A stretch of DNA of 15,814 nucleotides from Bacillota bacterium (GTDB lineage: Bacteria; Bacillota; Clostridia; Acetivibrionales; DSM-1351). Position numbers and translations under genes: made by a program. A model generated the notes under the pieces. The model worked only from the letters and a program-made list of their open reading frames with translations. It did not search any database and was not told the DNA's origin. This document shows, in pieces, positions 15,563-15,814 of this stretch; position 1 is the first letter of the stretch, and each line of letters starts with the position of its first letter. The stretch lies in the NCBI GenBank assembly GCA_023433945.1, contig JAEYTP010000146.1:1-15814 (forward strand), read 5' to 3'.

Positions 15563-15570
15563 TAATATCA

Positions 15571-15576
15571 TCTCCC
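15571..15576 (-). promoter_or_regulatory. Ribosome binding site deciding the metY start
   Basis: GGGAGA on the minus strand lies 8 nt before ATG 15562-15560. The alternative ATG (15571-15569) overlaps its last base, so it cannot use it. Confidence 0.75.
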
Positions 15577-15627
15577 ATTTAATTATTATTCCACCAAGCG
15601 TTGTTGGGAATATTTTTCATTTTAATT

Positions 15628-15656
15628 ATAATATCATCATTATTAAAATAAATCAA
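15628..15656 (-). promoter_or_regulatory. Candidate metY promoter
   Basis: On the minus strand TTGATT (15656-15651) and TATTAT (15633-15628) are spaced by 17 nt, about 65 nt before the metY start. A TATAAT overlaps at 15630-15625 but would need a 20-nt spacer with the same -35. Confidence 0.45.
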
Positions 15657-15663
15657 TACAATT

Positions 15664-15690
15664 CCTATATAAATAATAGGTTTTTATAGG
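15664..15690. promoter_or_regulatory. CCTAT/ATAGG dyad in the metY-DUF1540 divergent gap
   Basis: CCTAT (15664-15668) and ATAGG (15676-15680) form a 7-nt-spaced dyad, with a further ATAGG at 15686-15690. It lies just upstream of the metY -35 candidate. An Rrf2-type sulfur regulator (CymR-like) would be a natural controller of metY, but I cannot match its consensus with confidence. Confidence 0.3.
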
Positions 15691-15771
15691 TATAATTTTC
15701 TATTTATTTTTTTTGACTATATCGGTAATGATAATTAGGAAGTTAAATCTATTTTAATGGAGGAATTCAAA

Positions 15772-15814
15772 ATGGATCACAATTCAAGTATTGGTTGTAC
15801 TGTAACAGAGTGTA
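15772..15814 (+). CDS. DUF1540 small Cys-rich protein (5' end only)
   Basis: Fourteen codons are visible, MDHNSSIGCTVTEC, before the window ends. A strong GGAGG site (15759-15763) lies 8 nt before the ATG. The CxVxxC-type spacing (Cys9, Cys14) shortly after a short N-terminus is the opening of DUF1540 proteins, small clostridial proteins with four cysteines thought to bind metal; function is not established. It diverges from metY. No convincing -35/-10 pair was found for it; a TATAAT at 15691-15696 lacks a good -35. Confidence 0.6.
   Translation, partial: MDHNSSIGCTVTEC

Noticed and set aside
15563..15627. SAM or T-box riboswitch before metY
   Set aside because: The leader from the candidate promoter is about 60 nt and shows no conserved stems; a longer leader from another promoter was not supported.
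15713..15735. TTGACT followed by GATAAT as a DUF1540 promoter
   Set aside because: The spacing is only 11 nt, too short for a sigma-A promoter.
15725..15738. Fur-box-like GGTAATGATAATTA before the DUF1540 gene
   Set aside because: It matches about two GATAAT hexamers of the three expected and lies in very AT-rich sequence; not enough to call a Fur site.

Overview
The window (about 15.8 kb, AT-rich, roughly 35% G+C by eye) looks like chromosome of a low-GC, strictly or mainly anaerobic Firmicute. The protein families (OmpR/HisKA two-component system, YfmR-type ABC-F factor, DUF1540 protein, AraM-type dehydrogenase, bacteriohemerythrin, NADH oxidase) and strong Shine-Dalgarno sites suggest a clostridium, perhaps near Ruminiclostridium/Clostridium; the genus is inference from memory, not a search. 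Almost every gene is on the minus strand. The exceptions are the DEAD-box helicase in the middle and the start of a DUF1540 gene at the right edge. No rRNA, tRNA, CRISPR array, prophage or intact transposase was seen.

Layout, left to right. 1-3656 (minus): a response regulator, a sensor histidine kinase overlapping it by an ATGA junction, and a VWA-domain lipoprotein of the YfbK type cut by the window edge; probably one operon. 3657-3876: a candidate promoter for that operon and a perfect 23-bp-arm hairpin that looks like a dispersed REP/MITE-type element. 3877-7033 (minus): a membrane diguanylate cyclase, a bacteriohemerythrin 23 nt downstream, then a 230-bp array of degenerate ~29-bp repeats, then a 16-codon leader ORF whose stop overlaps the start of an NADH oxidase. 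All three products fit oxygen or redox sensing and defence. 7161-8888 (minus): a two-gene unit of HAD-IB phosphatase and sn-glycerol-1-phosphate dehydrogenase. 9099-11090 (plus): a DeaD/CsdA-like RNA helicase with a long Arg/Ser-rich tail, ending at a bidirectional terminator shared with the convergent ABC-F gene (11255-13204, TTG start). 13330-15562 (minus): a GNAT acetyltransferase, a 24-bp tandem repeat array, a terminator, and O-acetylhomoserine sulfhydrylase (MetY). 15772 onward (plus): a DUF1540 protein diverging from metY.

The least explained parts are non-coding. They are the TGTA-N9-12-TACA array and translationally coupled leader ORF before the NADH oxidase, the 24-bp array upstream of the acetyltransferase gene, and the compact hairpin at 3776-3839. 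I see no convincing new multi-gene defence or metabolic system. The best candidates for undescribed biology are the hemerythrin/diguanylate cyclase/NADH oxidase cluster with its repeat-and-leader control region, and the phosphatase/glycerol-1-phosphate dehydrogenase pair. Three starts were set by their ribosome binding sites: hemerythrin at 5933, metY at 15562, and the ABC-F TTG at 13204.
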